64,000 bases of DNA from Sphingobacteriaceae bacterium (GTDB lineage: Bacteria > Bacteroidota > Bacteroidia > B-17B0 > Aurantibacillaceae): positions 1 through 64,000 of the forward strand of contig CANKBS010000019.1 in assembly GCA_947480015.1 (NCBI GenBank), read 5' to 3'. This document shows positions 1 to 7,420 of the stretch, in pieces. Within the stretch, counting starts at the first letter, position 1, and each line of letters opens with the position of its first letter. The notes beneath the pieces were generated by a model, which was not told where the DNA came from, did not search any database, and saw only the letters and a program-made list of their open reading frames with translations. The position numbers were made by a program, and so were the translations under genes.

Positions 1-343
1 CATATAAACCGCTTCGTGCGCCCCGTTGCTAGAAACTCCTTAATAATGTGATGTTTTTCTGTTTCGGTAAACAAGTAACCCGATTTTTGAATGATTTTTA
101 CTTCCATTTTTTTACACTTTTTAGTGTAAACCTATTTCAGGACAAGACACCTGCTCTAAGCCCCGACTGCACGGGGATGCCGCTGCGGTCAGTGGCGCTG
201 TGCTCAGGATTTACAGGTGAAAATAGCGTCATACATAATTTAATTTTATTACTACAATTTTTTCAGAGTAGTCCAAAATATAAATAAAATTCAGGTTGTT
301 TTTCTTTCCCCTATATTTCGATGAATTTTTAAATTAATCCCAT
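1..343. other. non-coding stretch before the folE terminator
   Basis: No supported gene. It holds the candidate structured RNA and a short AT-rich inverted repeat, TTTACAC/GTGTAAA, near 110-130. The 79-codon reading frame here looks like chance translation. Confidence 0.5.
148..219. ncRNA. candidate structured RNA element (possibly Flavo-1-like)
   Basis: A GC-rich island in an otherwise AT-rich gap. CACCTG at 148-153 can pair with CAGGTG at 214-219, enclosing CC(G)ACTG at 163-169 pairing with CAGTGG at 190-195, with a small CCG-CTG-CGG hairpin at 180-188. CCCC (161-164) and GGGG (172-175) offer a competing pairing. The run AGCCCCGACTG recalls the Flavo-1 type elements common in Bacteroidota, but this is from memory. 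Strand and boundaries are uncertain. The reading frame through it has no recognisable protein content. Confidence 0.35.
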
Positions 344-374
344 AAAAAAAGCCCGATGAATTTCAGCGGGCCTT
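344..374 (-). terminator. rho-independent terminator after folE
   Basis: Read on the minus strand, a GGCCCG...CGGGCT hairpin is followed by a run of seven T. It lies about 60 bases past the folE stop and probably ends the PTPS-folE transcript. Confidence 0.7.
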
Positions 375-390
375 CTTATTTATTTTAAAT

Positions 391-431
391 CTTTCTTAGT
401 GCTCCTAAGTGACCTTAGTGTCTCAGTGGTA
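391..431. repeat. dispersed ACTAAGG-type repeat fragment
   Basis: Contains CTTAGTG, CCTAAGTG, CCTTAGTG and CAGTGG units that match a second copy just before paaD at 26349-26386. It abuts the folE stop codon. Function unknown; similar non-coding motifs recur in Bacteroidota genomes. Confidence 0.5.
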
Positions 432-1151
432 TCAGTATTGGGTTTTCATCTCCACATACCTCAAAAACTCCTGTTTGGTAGTTTCGTTGGCGAACTTGCC
501 TCCGTAAAAAGAAGTTAAGGTAGCTGCGCTGTTATCTTGTATGCCGCGTGAGGATACACACAAATGCTTGGCGTCAATAATCACCGCAACATCTTCGGTT
601 TGTAAAACGTTTTGTAATTCCTTTGCAATTTGCATGGTAAAACGTTCCTGCACCTGTGGTCGTTTAGCATAATACTGTACAAGGCGATTTAATTTGGATA
701 AACCAATTACCTTACCATTTGAAATGTAGGCCACATGCGCTTTTCCGAAAATAGGCACAAAATGATGTTCGCAATTACTGTAAAACGTAATTTCTTTTTC
801 AACCAGCATTTGATTGTACTGGTAACGGTTTTCAAATAAGGCAATTTTTGGTTTGTTAGCCGGATCGAGCCCGCTGAAAATTTCTTTCACGTACATTTTA
901 GCCACGCGTTCAGGTGTTCCTTTTAAACTATCGTCAGTAAGATCTAAGCCCAGCGTTTCCATAATCTCTCTGAAATGAAATTCAATTTTATTCATTTTCT
1001 CATCGTCACTTAGTTTAAAGGCATCGGCCTTCATAGGCGTGTCAATGCTAGTCATAATATGGTTCTTGCCAATTTCCTCGCTACTTAGTTCGCTTAAGGT
1101 AATTTTTTTACCATTAACAAGGGAATTCAACATAATTTCTTTCTGTTTCAT
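432..1151 (-). CDS. folE: GTP cyclohydrolase I
   Basis: Converts GTP to dihydroneopterin triphosphate, the first step of folate and other pterin pathways, in the cytoplasm. The 239-residue protein has the family core, including the zinc-site stretch NCEHHFVP and the downstream Cys in HLCVSSRG, plus the QERFT helix. The first ~50 residues are a poorly conserved extension. The start overlaps the upstream PTPS-like gene by 38 bases; Met7 (1133) and Met33 (1055) are alternatives. Operon with the PTPS gene makes sense: its product is the substrate of PTPS/QueD enzymes. Confidence 0.95.
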   Translation of the reverse strand: MKQKEIMLNSLVNGKKITLSELSSEEIGKNHIMTSIDTPMKADAFKLSDDEKMNKIEFHFREIMETLGLDLTDDSLKGTPERVAKMYVKEIFSGLDPANKPKIALFENRYQYNQMLVEKEITFYSNCEHHFVPIFGKAHVAYISNGKVIGLSKLNRLVQYYAKRPQVQERFTMQIAKELQNVLQTEDVAVIIDAKHLCVSSRGIQDNSAATLTSFYGGKFANETTKQEFLRYVEMKTQY

Positions 1152-1527
1152 ATAAAGTAATTTTTAGGTCATAACGGTTATCAAGTTGTTGCTTCAGAAT
1201 AGTGTATATAACCATGGCAATATTCTCGGCTGTTGGGTTCAGGTCTTTAAATTCTTTAACATCTAAATTCAGGTTCTTGTGATCAAAACGTTCAATAATA
1301 TGCACGCGCATGAGTTCACTGAGCACCTTGGTGTCAATCACAAATCCGGTAATGGGATCTATTTCGCCAATTACCCTTACAATGAGGTCGTAATTGTGCC
1401 CGTGATAATTAGCATAATTACACTTACCAAAGGTTGCAGCATTTTCAGCATCACTCAGTTTATCACTGTGTAAACGATGGGCGGCATTAAAATGCTCTTT
1501 TCTGAATACGGCAACTTTATTGCTCAT
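1114..1527 (-). CDS. 6-pyruvoyl-tetrahydropterin synthase / QueD family protein
   Basis: A 137-residue T-fold enzyme acting on dihydroneopterin triphosphate. The first zinc ligand is in HFNAAHRL and the other two in HGHNY. The catalytic Cys sits in GKCNYANYHGH, that is Cys-X5-His-Gly-His. E. coli QueD has Cys-X3-HGH, whereas Cys-X5-HGH is the spacing of the biopterin-type PTPS (PTPS-II). The usual database label of 6-carboxytetrahydropterin synthase may therefore be wrong or incomplete. It is upstream of and overlapping folE, probably co-transcribed, and has a paralogue at 1688-2098. Confidence 0.85.
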   Translation of the reverse strand: MSNKVAVFRKEHFNAAHRLHSDKLSDAENAATFGKCNYANYHGHNYDLIVRVIGEIDPITGFVIDTKVLSELMRVHIIERFDHKNLNLDVKEFKDLNPTAENIAMVIYTILKQQLDNRYDLKITLYETERNYVEFPC

Positions 1528-1687
1528 AATTTAAGTTTTATCAAAAAATAGATGGTGAAGCTATCACTTGATTTTTTTTAATTTTTAAAGCACTGTGTCA
1601 AAAGTTTGCTGACCAAGTGGCTTATGATTGAGAAACAAAACCAAACAAATTTTGTTTAAATTATTTTATTTCGTTTTGTAAAAATAG

Positions 1688-2098
1688 CTAATTTCCGAAG
1701 TATTCTACACAAATACGGGGTGTTTCATATAATTTAACACAGTGTAATTTAACATTTGTCGGCAAATGCGGTGTTATTTGTTGCCAGATGGCAATGGCCA
1801 GATTCTCAGTGCTGGCGAGCACTCCGGCCATAAAGGGGACATCCATATTTAAATTGCGGTGATCGAGTGGTTCGCAAACATAAGTCTGTAAGATCTCACT
1901 TAATTTTTTTGCATCCATTAAAAATCCGGTCTCTTTTTCTATCTCTCCTTTAATGGTTACAATCAATTCATAATTATGACCATGCCAGTTCGCATTGGCA
2001 CATTTACCAAATACCTCCTGATTTTTTTCCTCGCTCCAACCGGTATTATACAATTTATGGGCAGCGTTAAAATGTTCGTGGCGGGTTAAGAATATCAT
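1688..2098 (-). CDS. second PTPS/QueD paralogue
   Basis: A 136-residue homologue of the gene at 1114-1527, with the same HFNAAHKL zinc motif and GKCANANWHGHNY, again Cys-X5-HGH. Both copies keep the C-terminal LYET...VEY segment carrying the substrate-binding Glu, so both look active. A 160-base AT-rich gap separates the two, so they may be expressed separately. Likely an old duplication; one copy may serve queuosine and the other a biopterin-like cofactor. No sepiapterin-reductase gene or other queuosine gene is in the window. Confidence 0.85.
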   Translation of the reverse strand: MIFLTRHEHFNAAHKLYNTGWSEEKNQEVFGKCANANWHGHNYELIVTIKGEIEKETGFLMDAKKLSEILQTYVCEPLDHRNLNMDVPFMAGVLASTENLAIAIWQQITPHLPTNVKLHCVKLYETPRICVEYFGN

Positions 2099-2120
2099 GT
2101 GACGAAGTTAAGCAAATTAT

Positions 2121-2128
2121 TAAATTTG
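2121..2128 (+). promoter_or_regulatory. -7 box TAAATTTG before mqnB
   Basis: Exact match to the Bacteroidota -7 consensus TANNTTTG, ending four bases before the mqnB ATG. If used, transcription would start at or next to the start codon, giving a leaderless mRNA. No clear -33 box was seen. Confidence 0.45.
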
Positions 2129-2132
2129 TGAT

Positions 2133-2786
2133 ATGCAAAAGCTTATTTTGGTTTCAGCCACAGCCGCTGAAATTGAACCGACTCTCAACTATTTAGAAGG
2201 ACAAAACTCCTTTAAGTGGAATACTTTTTTATTGGAAAAAGTGCAAATTACGGTTTGCATTTGCGGTGTTGGTATGTACCATACGGCTTTTGAATTAGGT
2301 AAGTTTAAAGGTGAACACTACGACCTGGCCATTAATGCAGGCTTGGCAGGTAGTTTTGGTCTGTTTGCGAAAGGTGAAGTGGTCAATGTCATCAGCGATT
2401 GTTTTAGTGAACTGGGTGCAGAAGATGGGTCTGATTTTTTAAGTATGGATGATCTGGGTTTTGGTAAACAACATACCAAGATAGTTAAACCTGCCGATTT
2501 GAGAGCCCTGCGCGACTTACCTGAAACTACCGGAATAACCGTGAATACCGTGCATGGGAATGAACGAAGCATTGAAAAAGTTAAAAAACGGTATGCTGCC
2601 GGTGTTGAAACCATGGAAGGCGCAGCCTTTACAGAAGCAACCAACACCTTAGGTTGGAAGGCCATTCAACTCAGAGCCATTAGTAATTTGGTTGAAAAAC
2701 GAAACAGATCGAACTGGAATATCCCCCTGGCTGTAAAAAATCTCAATGAGGTCCTCATCACCATCATCAACGAATTAAACGCTTAA
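2133..2786 (+). CDS. mqnB: futalosine hydrolase
   Basis: Releases hypoxanthine from futalosine in the futalosine route to menaquinone. The 217-residue protein has the nucleoside phosphorylase/MTAN fold: INAGLAGSF early, and VETMEGAA near residue 157, matching the E-S/T-MEGAA ribose-binding motif of MTA/SAH nucleosidases. The tail RAISNLVEKRNRSNWN has the conserved Arg and Asn of the active-site end. It is followed 22 bases later by mqnD, which confirms the pathway assignment over a plain MTA/SAH nucleosidase. Confidence 0.9.
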   Translation: MQKLILVSATAAEIEPTLNYLEGQNSFKWNTFLLEKVQITVCICGVGMYHTAFELGKFKGEHYDLAINAGLAGSFGLFAKGEVVNVISDCFSELGAEDGSDFLSMDDLGFGKQHTKIVKPADLRALRDLPETTGITVNTVHGNERSIEKVKKRYAAGVETMEGAAFTEATNTLGWKAIQLRAISNLVEKRNRSNWNIPLAVKNLNEVLITIINELNA

Positions 2787-2808
2787 CCCGCTTGAAAGCA
2801 ATTTCCCT

Positions 2809-3639
2809 ATGATACTTAGTTTAGCCTATTCGCCATGCCCTAACGATTGTTTTATTTTTGACGCCCTCATTCATAAAAAAATTGACACCGAAGGTCTCGA
2901 TTTTGAGATACACCTGGAAGATGTGGAAACCCTCAACAGAAAGGCATTAAAAGGCGAACTGGATATTACCAAACTGAGCTTTCACGCATACGGTCATGTG
3001 ATTTCAAACTACATCTTATTAAGAGCCGGATCGGCCCTGGGTTTTAATTGCGGACCGCTTTTAGTACAAAAGGACGCGTTTAATTTCAATGATTTAGAGA
3101 CGATGAAAGTGGCCATTCCAGGTAAACTTACGACAGCCAATTTTTTATTGTCATTAGCCTTTCCTAAAATTAAAAATAAAATCGAATATGTGTTTTCAGA
3201 TATTGAAGATGCGGTGTTGCGTGCTGAGGTAAATGCCGGACTCATTATTCACGAAAACCGATTTACCTACGAGCAAAAAGGGCTAAAAAAAGTCATGGAT
3301 TTGGGTGAATTCTGGGATTCTCACATTCATGCGCCCATTCCCTTAGGAGGTATTGTGATCAAACGAAATCGTGATACTCAACTCCAGCAAAAAGTAAATC
3401 GGGTCATCAAACGATCGGTGCAATTTGCATTTGCAAATCCCGAAAGTGCTATGCCTTATGTGCGCGCACATGCACAAAGCATGAGTGAAGAAGTGATGAA
3501 AAAACACATTGCGCTTTATGTAAATGAATTTTCAATCGATCTGGCCGAAACAGGTTCTAAAGCCATTGAACTTTTGTTTGCTAAAGCAAAAGAATTAAAT
3601 CTGTTTGAGGTGAAGGATGAAAAAATTATGATTGATTAG
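2809..3639 (+). CDS. mqnD: 1,4-dihydroxy-6-naphthoate synthase
   Basis: Converts cyclic dehypoxanthine futalosine to 1,4-dihydroxy-6-naphthoate in menaquinone synthesis. The 276-residue protein has the periplasmic-binding-like fold typical of MqnD, with the signature SPCPNDCFIFDA at the N terminus, DITKLSFHAYG, and a His in LIIHENRFTY. It forms a two-gene operon with mqnB. mqnA, mqnC and mqnE are not in the window. Convergent with folA. Confidence 0.92.
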   Translation: MILSLAYSPCPNDCFIFDALIHKKIDTEGLDFEIHLEDVETLNRKALKGELDITKLSFHAYGHVISNYILLRAGSALGFNCGPLLVQKDAFNFNDLETMKVAIPGKLTTANFLLSLAFPKIKNKIEYVFSDIEDAVLRAEVNAGLIIHENRFTYEQKGLKKVMDLGEFWDSHIHAPIPLGGIVIKRNRDTQLQQKVNRVIKRSVQFAFANPESAMPYVRAHAQSMSEEVMKKHIALYVNEFSIDLAETGSKAIELLFAKAKELNLFEVKDEKIMID

Positions 3640-3670
3640 GAACTCTGATCAATTGAAAAAGGACCAGGTC

Positions 3671-3770
3671 TAATCTTCTACCCAATCTCCAATCTTCTAC
3701 CCAATCTCTAATCTCTAATCTTTAATTTATAATCTTTAATCTGTAATCTGCAATCTGCAATCTGCAATCT
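3671..3770. repeat. heptamer array (AATCTNN) between mqnD and folA
   Basis: About fourteen degenerate 7-base units, mostly TTTAATC, TCTAATC and TGCAATC. An 18-base unit starting AATCTTCTACCC is present twice, at 3672-3689 and 3691-3708. The array ends at the folA stop codon, in a convergent gap. A related array lies at 26890-26947, also convergent. Confidence 0.8.
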
Positions 3771-4258
3771 TAGCCTTGTTTTCTCGACCATTTTTGAAAA
3801 CAATAATCAAAGGCATTTTTTAAATCGGCCTTATGACACATTTCCCAATCCATCTCAAATTCAGAAGTTTTTATTTCCGGAAAAAACGTGTCGGCTACAA
3901 ATTTATGTTGAATTACCGTACGATACAGTTCAACTACTAAGGGCATAGCCTGATGAAAGATCTCGGCCCCTCCAATAATAAAAATCTTTTCTTCCGCACA
4001 ACTTTTAATGGCCGAATCCAATGAATGAAAAATCTCAGCACCCTCAATGCGGTGATCTGAACTGCGGGTGATCACCATGTTTTTTCGCCCGGGTAATAAT
4101 CGCCCAATACTCTCATAGGTTTTGCGTCCCATAACAACCGGACAGCCCATGGTTGTTTCTTTAAAAAATTTCAGGTCGGCCGGCAAATGACACAACAACT
4201 GATTATTATTGCCAATGGCATTCGTTAAATCGGTGACTACTATAGCTGAAATAATCAT
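3770..4258 (-). CDS. folA: dihydrofolate reductase
   Basis: Reduces dihydrofolate to tetrahydrofolate with NADPH. The 162-residue length is normal. It shows AIGNNNQLL (Met20-loop region), HLPADLKFFK with the catalytic Asp, MGRKTYESIG and IIGGAEIF (NADPH binding). The Trp that normally precedes HLPADL (W22 in E. coli, within MPWNLPADL) is Cys here (codon TGT), giving QLLCHLPADL. That Trp positions an active-site water, so this is unusual. Monocistronic, with its own promoter. Confidence 0.95.
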   Translation of the reverse strand: MIISAIVVTDLTNAIGNNNQLLCHLPADLKFFKETTMGCPVVMGRKTYESIGRLLPGRKNMVITRSSDHRIEGAEIFHSLDSAIKSCAEEKIFIIGGAEIFHQAMPLVVELYRTVIQHKFVADTFFPEIKTSEFEMDWEMCHKADLKNAFDYCFQKWSRKQG

Positions 4259-4283
4259 GGTGAGGAGGGATTAATTGACCTTA

Positions 4284-4314
4284 CAAACCTATTCAAATTA
4301 GCCTGTCGAAACAA
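4284..4314 (-). promoter_or_regulatory. folA promoter
   Basis: On the minus strand, TAGGTTTG (4291-4284) matches the -7 box TANNTTTG, and TTG (4314-4312) lies 23 bases upstream, fitting the -33 box. The expected leader is about 19 bases to the folA ATG at 4258. Confidence 0.6.
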
Positions 4315-4379
4315 TTAAATTTTCTAAATTCAGTCAACAAAAGTACCGAGTGAAATTATTTTTATTTAGATTTACCCGC

Positions 4380-4919
4380 ATGCAAGGGCAGTTACTCATA
4401 GCACATCCACTTCTCAACGATGGTTTTTTTAACCGTTCGGTGGTATACCTTACCAATCACAGCGAAGAAGGGGCTGTTGGTTTTAGCTTAAATTTTAAGA
4501 CCCAGTTTTTATTACGCGATTTGCGCCCACAGGTTAAAAACGGAAATTTTCCTATTTACGAAGGTGGTCCCGTAGCCAAAAGTCAATTGTTTTTTTTACA
4601 CACCCTGGGCAACGATTTGGCCGATTCGGTTGAAGTAAGTAAAAATATTTTTGTGGGTGGTGATTTTAATGAGTTAATCCATATGATCGAACATGGTAAA
4701 GTAAAGCAGTATCAGGTGCGGTTTTTTGCCGGATACAGTGGTTGGAGTGATTATCAGTTGGAAGGTGAAATTGCGAAAGGTCATTGGCTCATTCAAAATC
4801 CGATTAACTCCGACTTTTTCGGCCATGCTCCCGAAAACCTGTGGGGACTTAAACTCAGCGAAGTAAAAGAAACTTACCGCATCTTCTCCGACTTTGGTTC
4901 CGATCCTTCGATGAATTAG
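4380..4919 (+). CDS. YqgE/AlgH family protein (UPF0301)
   Basis: Cytoplasmic family of unknown biochemical role. The 179 residues show the family blocks: QLLIAHPLLND at the start, FNRSVVYLTNHSEEGAVGFSLN, a GGPV segment, and FAGYSGWSDYQLEGEI. The frame is open to a GTG at 4350, which would add ten residues. ATG 4380 is preferred because homologues begin a few residues before the LLIA strand and a -7-like TAGATTTA lies at 4367-4374. The GTG start cannot be excluded. Divergent from folA. Confidence 0.85.
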   Translation: MQGQLLIAHPLLNDGFFNRSVVYLTNHSEEGAVGFSLNFKTQFLLRDLRPQVKNGNFPIYEGGPVAKSQLFFLHTLGNDLADSVEVSKNIFVGGDFNELIHMIEHGKVKQYQVRFFAGYSGWSDYQLEGEIAKGHWLIQNPINSDFFGHAPENLWGLKLSEVKETYRIFSDFGSDPSMN

Positions 4920-5220
4920 TTTTTAATCTTAAGTAATATTACCCCTTACATTCATTGCAAATAGCGATCACGTTAGGCTGATTCTAGGGATTGGCCTTAA
5001 GCCTGAAATTTCTATTAGAAATAGTATTTATTTCTCAGATTATTAAGGCATTCATGAAAGTTCCCACATACAGATCAGCGAAATTAAGCCGAAGGCTTTA
5101 TTAAATTATTTCATTTCTGTAAAATCCGTGAAATCTGCGTCAACAAAGTGAGATGAGATGGAACCAGAACTTAACTATGTATCCATAATGTCTGAAGGAC
5201 CAACCGGATAAAAAATCAAA
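4920..5220. other. intergenic stretch with a dispersed repeat fragment
   Basis: No gene is supported. At 5118-5142 the run AAAATCCGTGAAATCTGCGT resembles a short non-coding repeat often seen in Bacteroidota genomes. The rest is AT-rich and unremarkable, between the convergent yqgE and LEA-2 genes. Confidence 0.45.
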
Positions 5221-5688
5221 TCAATTCAAATTAATTTTTTCCTGCACACTCACCGGAAATTTTTTCTTATAATAAAACTTACCCACTTTTAATTCGCCTT
5301 TTACTTCAATCAATCCTTTATTTACAGCACCATTTAAGAGCTTCATCACATCCAGCAGATTAATATCTTTAAAATCTTTTTTTAAATGAAAACTATAGTT
5401 TCCTTCTTCATTTCCATTAATTCGCACCACTTTACTCAGTTTGGCTTTTCCTAAATAAATGCCCGAAAAGGTAATGTCGAACTCACTGGGGTAAATATTA
5501 AAACTAAAGGCATTGGGGTTTTTTAATCCTAACATCACCTCACTATCCATCCCTTTTGTATCAATGCTGTTCACCTTAAAGCCTTTTACACCGCTGCATT
5601 CCACTTCTTTGATGGTTTTGCAACTGCCAAAAAATAACACGATGCTGAGCAAACACAGTGTGTGAATAAAACGAAATTGAAAGGTCAT
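5221..5688 (-). CDS. LEA type 2 family lipoprotein
   Basis: A 155-residue protein with a lipoprotein signal peptide: hydrophobic LCLLSIVLFF then GSC, with Cys ~23 the likely lipidated residue. The mature part has the LEA-2/WHy-like pattern: VNSIDTKGMDSEVMLGLKNPN, SEFDITFSGIYLGKAKLS, and a final strand KVGKFYYKKKFPVSV. Such domains are beta-sandwiches; their bacterial role is not settled. The start overlaps the preceding gene by four bases, so it is the last gene of a three-gene operon. Confidence 0.8.
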   Translation of the reverse strand: MTFQFRFIHTLCLLSIVLFFGSCKTIKEVECSGVKGFKVNSIDTKGMDSEVMLGLKNPNAFSFNIYPSEFDITFSGIYLGKAKLSKVVRINGNEEGNYSFHLKKDFKDINLLDVMKLLNGAVNKGLIEVKGELKVGKFYYKKKFPVSVQEKINLN

Positions 5689-5921
5689 TTTTTAATGGAT
5701 CTAAGTAACATAATAAATGAAGAAATGGTCCAAACGCCTTCGAGTACCACAAAGGGCCAAAATTTAATGAGGTAACTGGAAACACAAGCCAAGCCTGCGC
5801 CCAGGATATTTAAAGCCAGATACGTAAATGATGAAGCCGATAATTTATTAGCCAGGTTTAAGGCAAAAGCAATTAACAGCAAAGTTACACCCAGCGTACC
5901 CAGCAATTCGCCGCTACTCAT
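5685..5921 (-). CDS. CBU_0592-like small membrane protein
   Basis: A 78-residue inner-membrane protein with three predicted transmembrane segments (about residues 8-25, 31-50 and 54-73). GTLGVTLLLIAFALN and the central SSFTYLALNILGAGLACVSS match the CBU_0592-like family of small membrane proteins. Function unknown. Overlaps its upstream neighbour by one base and its downstream one by four, indicating translational coupling. Confidence 0.75.
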   Translation of the reverse strand: MSSGELLGTLGVTLLLIAFALNLANKLSASSFTYLALNILGAGLACVSSYLIKFWPFVVLEGVWTISSFIMLLRSIKK

Positions 5922-7318
5922 TATTTTTTGTTTAATTGGGTGAAGTACTTGTAAAATAACGGAATGGTTTCAATGCCTTTGTAATAATTAAACAAACCGT
6001 AATGTTCGTTAGGCGAATGCAAAGCATCGGAGTCTAAACCGAAACCAAATAGAATACTATCTAAACCCAATTCTTTTTTGAAAAGTGCAACAATGGGAAT
6101 ACTTCCACCACTGCGTGTTGGAATGGGTTTTTTACCATAGGTTTCTTCCATAGCCCGACTGGCTGCTTTGTAGCCAATGCTATCAATACTTACCATTACC
6201 GGTTCGCCACCATGATGGGCCGTTACTTTTACTTTTACAGATGCCGGAGCAACTTTTTCAAAATGTTTCTGAAATAATTCGGAAATTTTTTTTGATCCCT
6301 GATCAGGAACCAAACGCATACTTATTTTCGCAAATGCTTTAGAAGGTAAAACTGTTTTTGCCCCTTCACCGGTATAGCCGCCCCAAATGCCGTTCACATC
6401 TAAAGTCGGACGAATGCCGGTGCGTTCAATACTGCTGTAACCTTTTTCTCCGAGCACATCCGCCACATCCAAATCTTTGTTATAAGCCGCCACATCAAAA
6501 GGGGCTTTAGCTAACTCCATGCGCTCGTTGGCACTGAGTTCAAGCACATCGTCATAAAATCCGGGAATGGTAATGTGTCGGTTTTCATCGTGACAATCGG
6601 CAATGAGTTGACATAATATATTAATGGGATTAGCCACGGCTCCACCATAAACACCACTGTGTAAGTCGCGGTTCGGGCCGGTAACTTCCACTTCCATATA
6701 GGCTAGTCCACGTAAACCACTGTCTATACTCGGAATGTCATTGGCAATAATGGAGGTGTCAGAGATCAGAATCACATCACCCTTTAGTTTTTCTTTGTTG
6801 GCAATAATCCATGGACCCAAATTCGGCGAACCCACTTCTTCCTCGCCTTCAATCATAAATTTTACGTTGCAGGGCAGGGTGTTGGTTTTCATCATCAATT
6901 CAAAAGCCTTCACATGCATGTACATCTGCCCCTTGTCGTCGCAGGCCCCACGGGCATAAATAGCCCCATCGGGATGCTCTTCTGTTTTTTTAATTACCGG
7001 TTCAAAAGGGGGCGAATGCCATAAATTTATAGGGTCGGCCGGTTGCACATCATAGTGCCCGTATACCACCACCGTTGGTTTTGAAGGATCAATTATTTTT
7101 TCAGCATAAACTACCGGAAAACCGTTGGTAGCAGAAATTTCCGCCTTATCGGCACCGGCTTCAATGAGGCGCTGCTTCACAGCCTCAGCGGTTTTTAGCA
7201 TATCGGGCTTGTATTTACTGTCGGCACTAATGGAAGGGATTCTCAACAGATCCATTAATTCATTCAACAAGCGTTCTTTGTTTTGGTCTACATAGCTGGT
7301 AATAACTGACTTTTCCAT
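5921..7318 (-). CDS. M20 family dipeptidase/metallopeptidase
   Basis: A 465-residue cytoplasmic zinc hydrolase of the M20 family (carnosinase/CNDP-like dipeptidases). The metal-binding and catalytic motifs are GHYDVQPADP, ARGACDDKGQ with the bridging Asp, MIEGEEEVGSPN with the catalytic Glu pair, and a late His in ALHSPNEHYG. A lid/dimerisation domain with DLHSGVYGG is inserted in the middle. No signal peptide. First gene of the operon with the CBU_0592-like and LEA-2 genes. The substrate is probably small peptides; the exact specificity cannot be read. Confidence 0.9.
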   Translation of the reverse strand: MEKSVITSYVDQNKERLLNELMDLLRIPSISADSKYKPDMLKTAEAVKQRLIEAGADKAEISATNGFPVVYAEKIIDPSKPTVVVYGHYDVQPADPINLWHSPPFEPVIKKTEEHPDGAIYARGACDDKGQMYMHVKAFELMMKTNTLPCNVKFMIEGEEEVGSPNLGPWIIANKEKLKGDVILISDTSIIANDIPSIDSGLRGLAYMEVEVTGPNRDLHSGVYGGAVANPINILCQLIADCHDENRHITIPGFYDDVLELSANERMELAKAPFDVAAYNKDLDVADVLGEKGYSSIERTGIRPTLDVNGIWGGYTGEGAKTVLPSKAFAKISMRLVPDQGSKKISELFQKHFEKVAPASVKVKVTAHHGGEPVMVSIDSIGYKAASRAMEETYGKKPIPTRSGGSIPIVALFKKELGLDSILFGFGLDSDALHSPNEHYGLFNYYKGIETIPLFYKYFTQLNKK

Positions 7319-7406
7319 AGTAAATTTTAAAAACTTAAAGGTAGGCTTTTGTGAAGAATTACAAAATGATTAGATCTTGCCGGGTGTTATTAATTTCTAA
7401 TTTCAC

Positions 7407-7414
7407 TAAATTTG
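7407..7414 (+). promoter_or_regulatory. -7 box TAAATTTG before the BNR-repeat gene
   Basis: Exact TANNTTTG match ending six bases before the ATG at 7421, the same arrangement as at mqnB. It implies a leaderless or very short-leader mRNA. Confidence 0.45.
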
Positions 7415-7420
7415 TATATC

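Noticed and set aside
48-287. 79-codon frame at the window start
   Set aside because: Runs through the GC-rich inverted repeats, has no recognisable domain and atypical composition; better explained as a non-coding region.
2318-2665. 115-codon frame on the minus strand
   Set aside because: Antisense to mqnB, low-complexity Ser/Ala/Lys composition; shadow frame.
3671-3770. CRISPR-like array
   Set aside because: Units are 7 bases, continuous and degenerate, with no spacers and no cas genes nearby.
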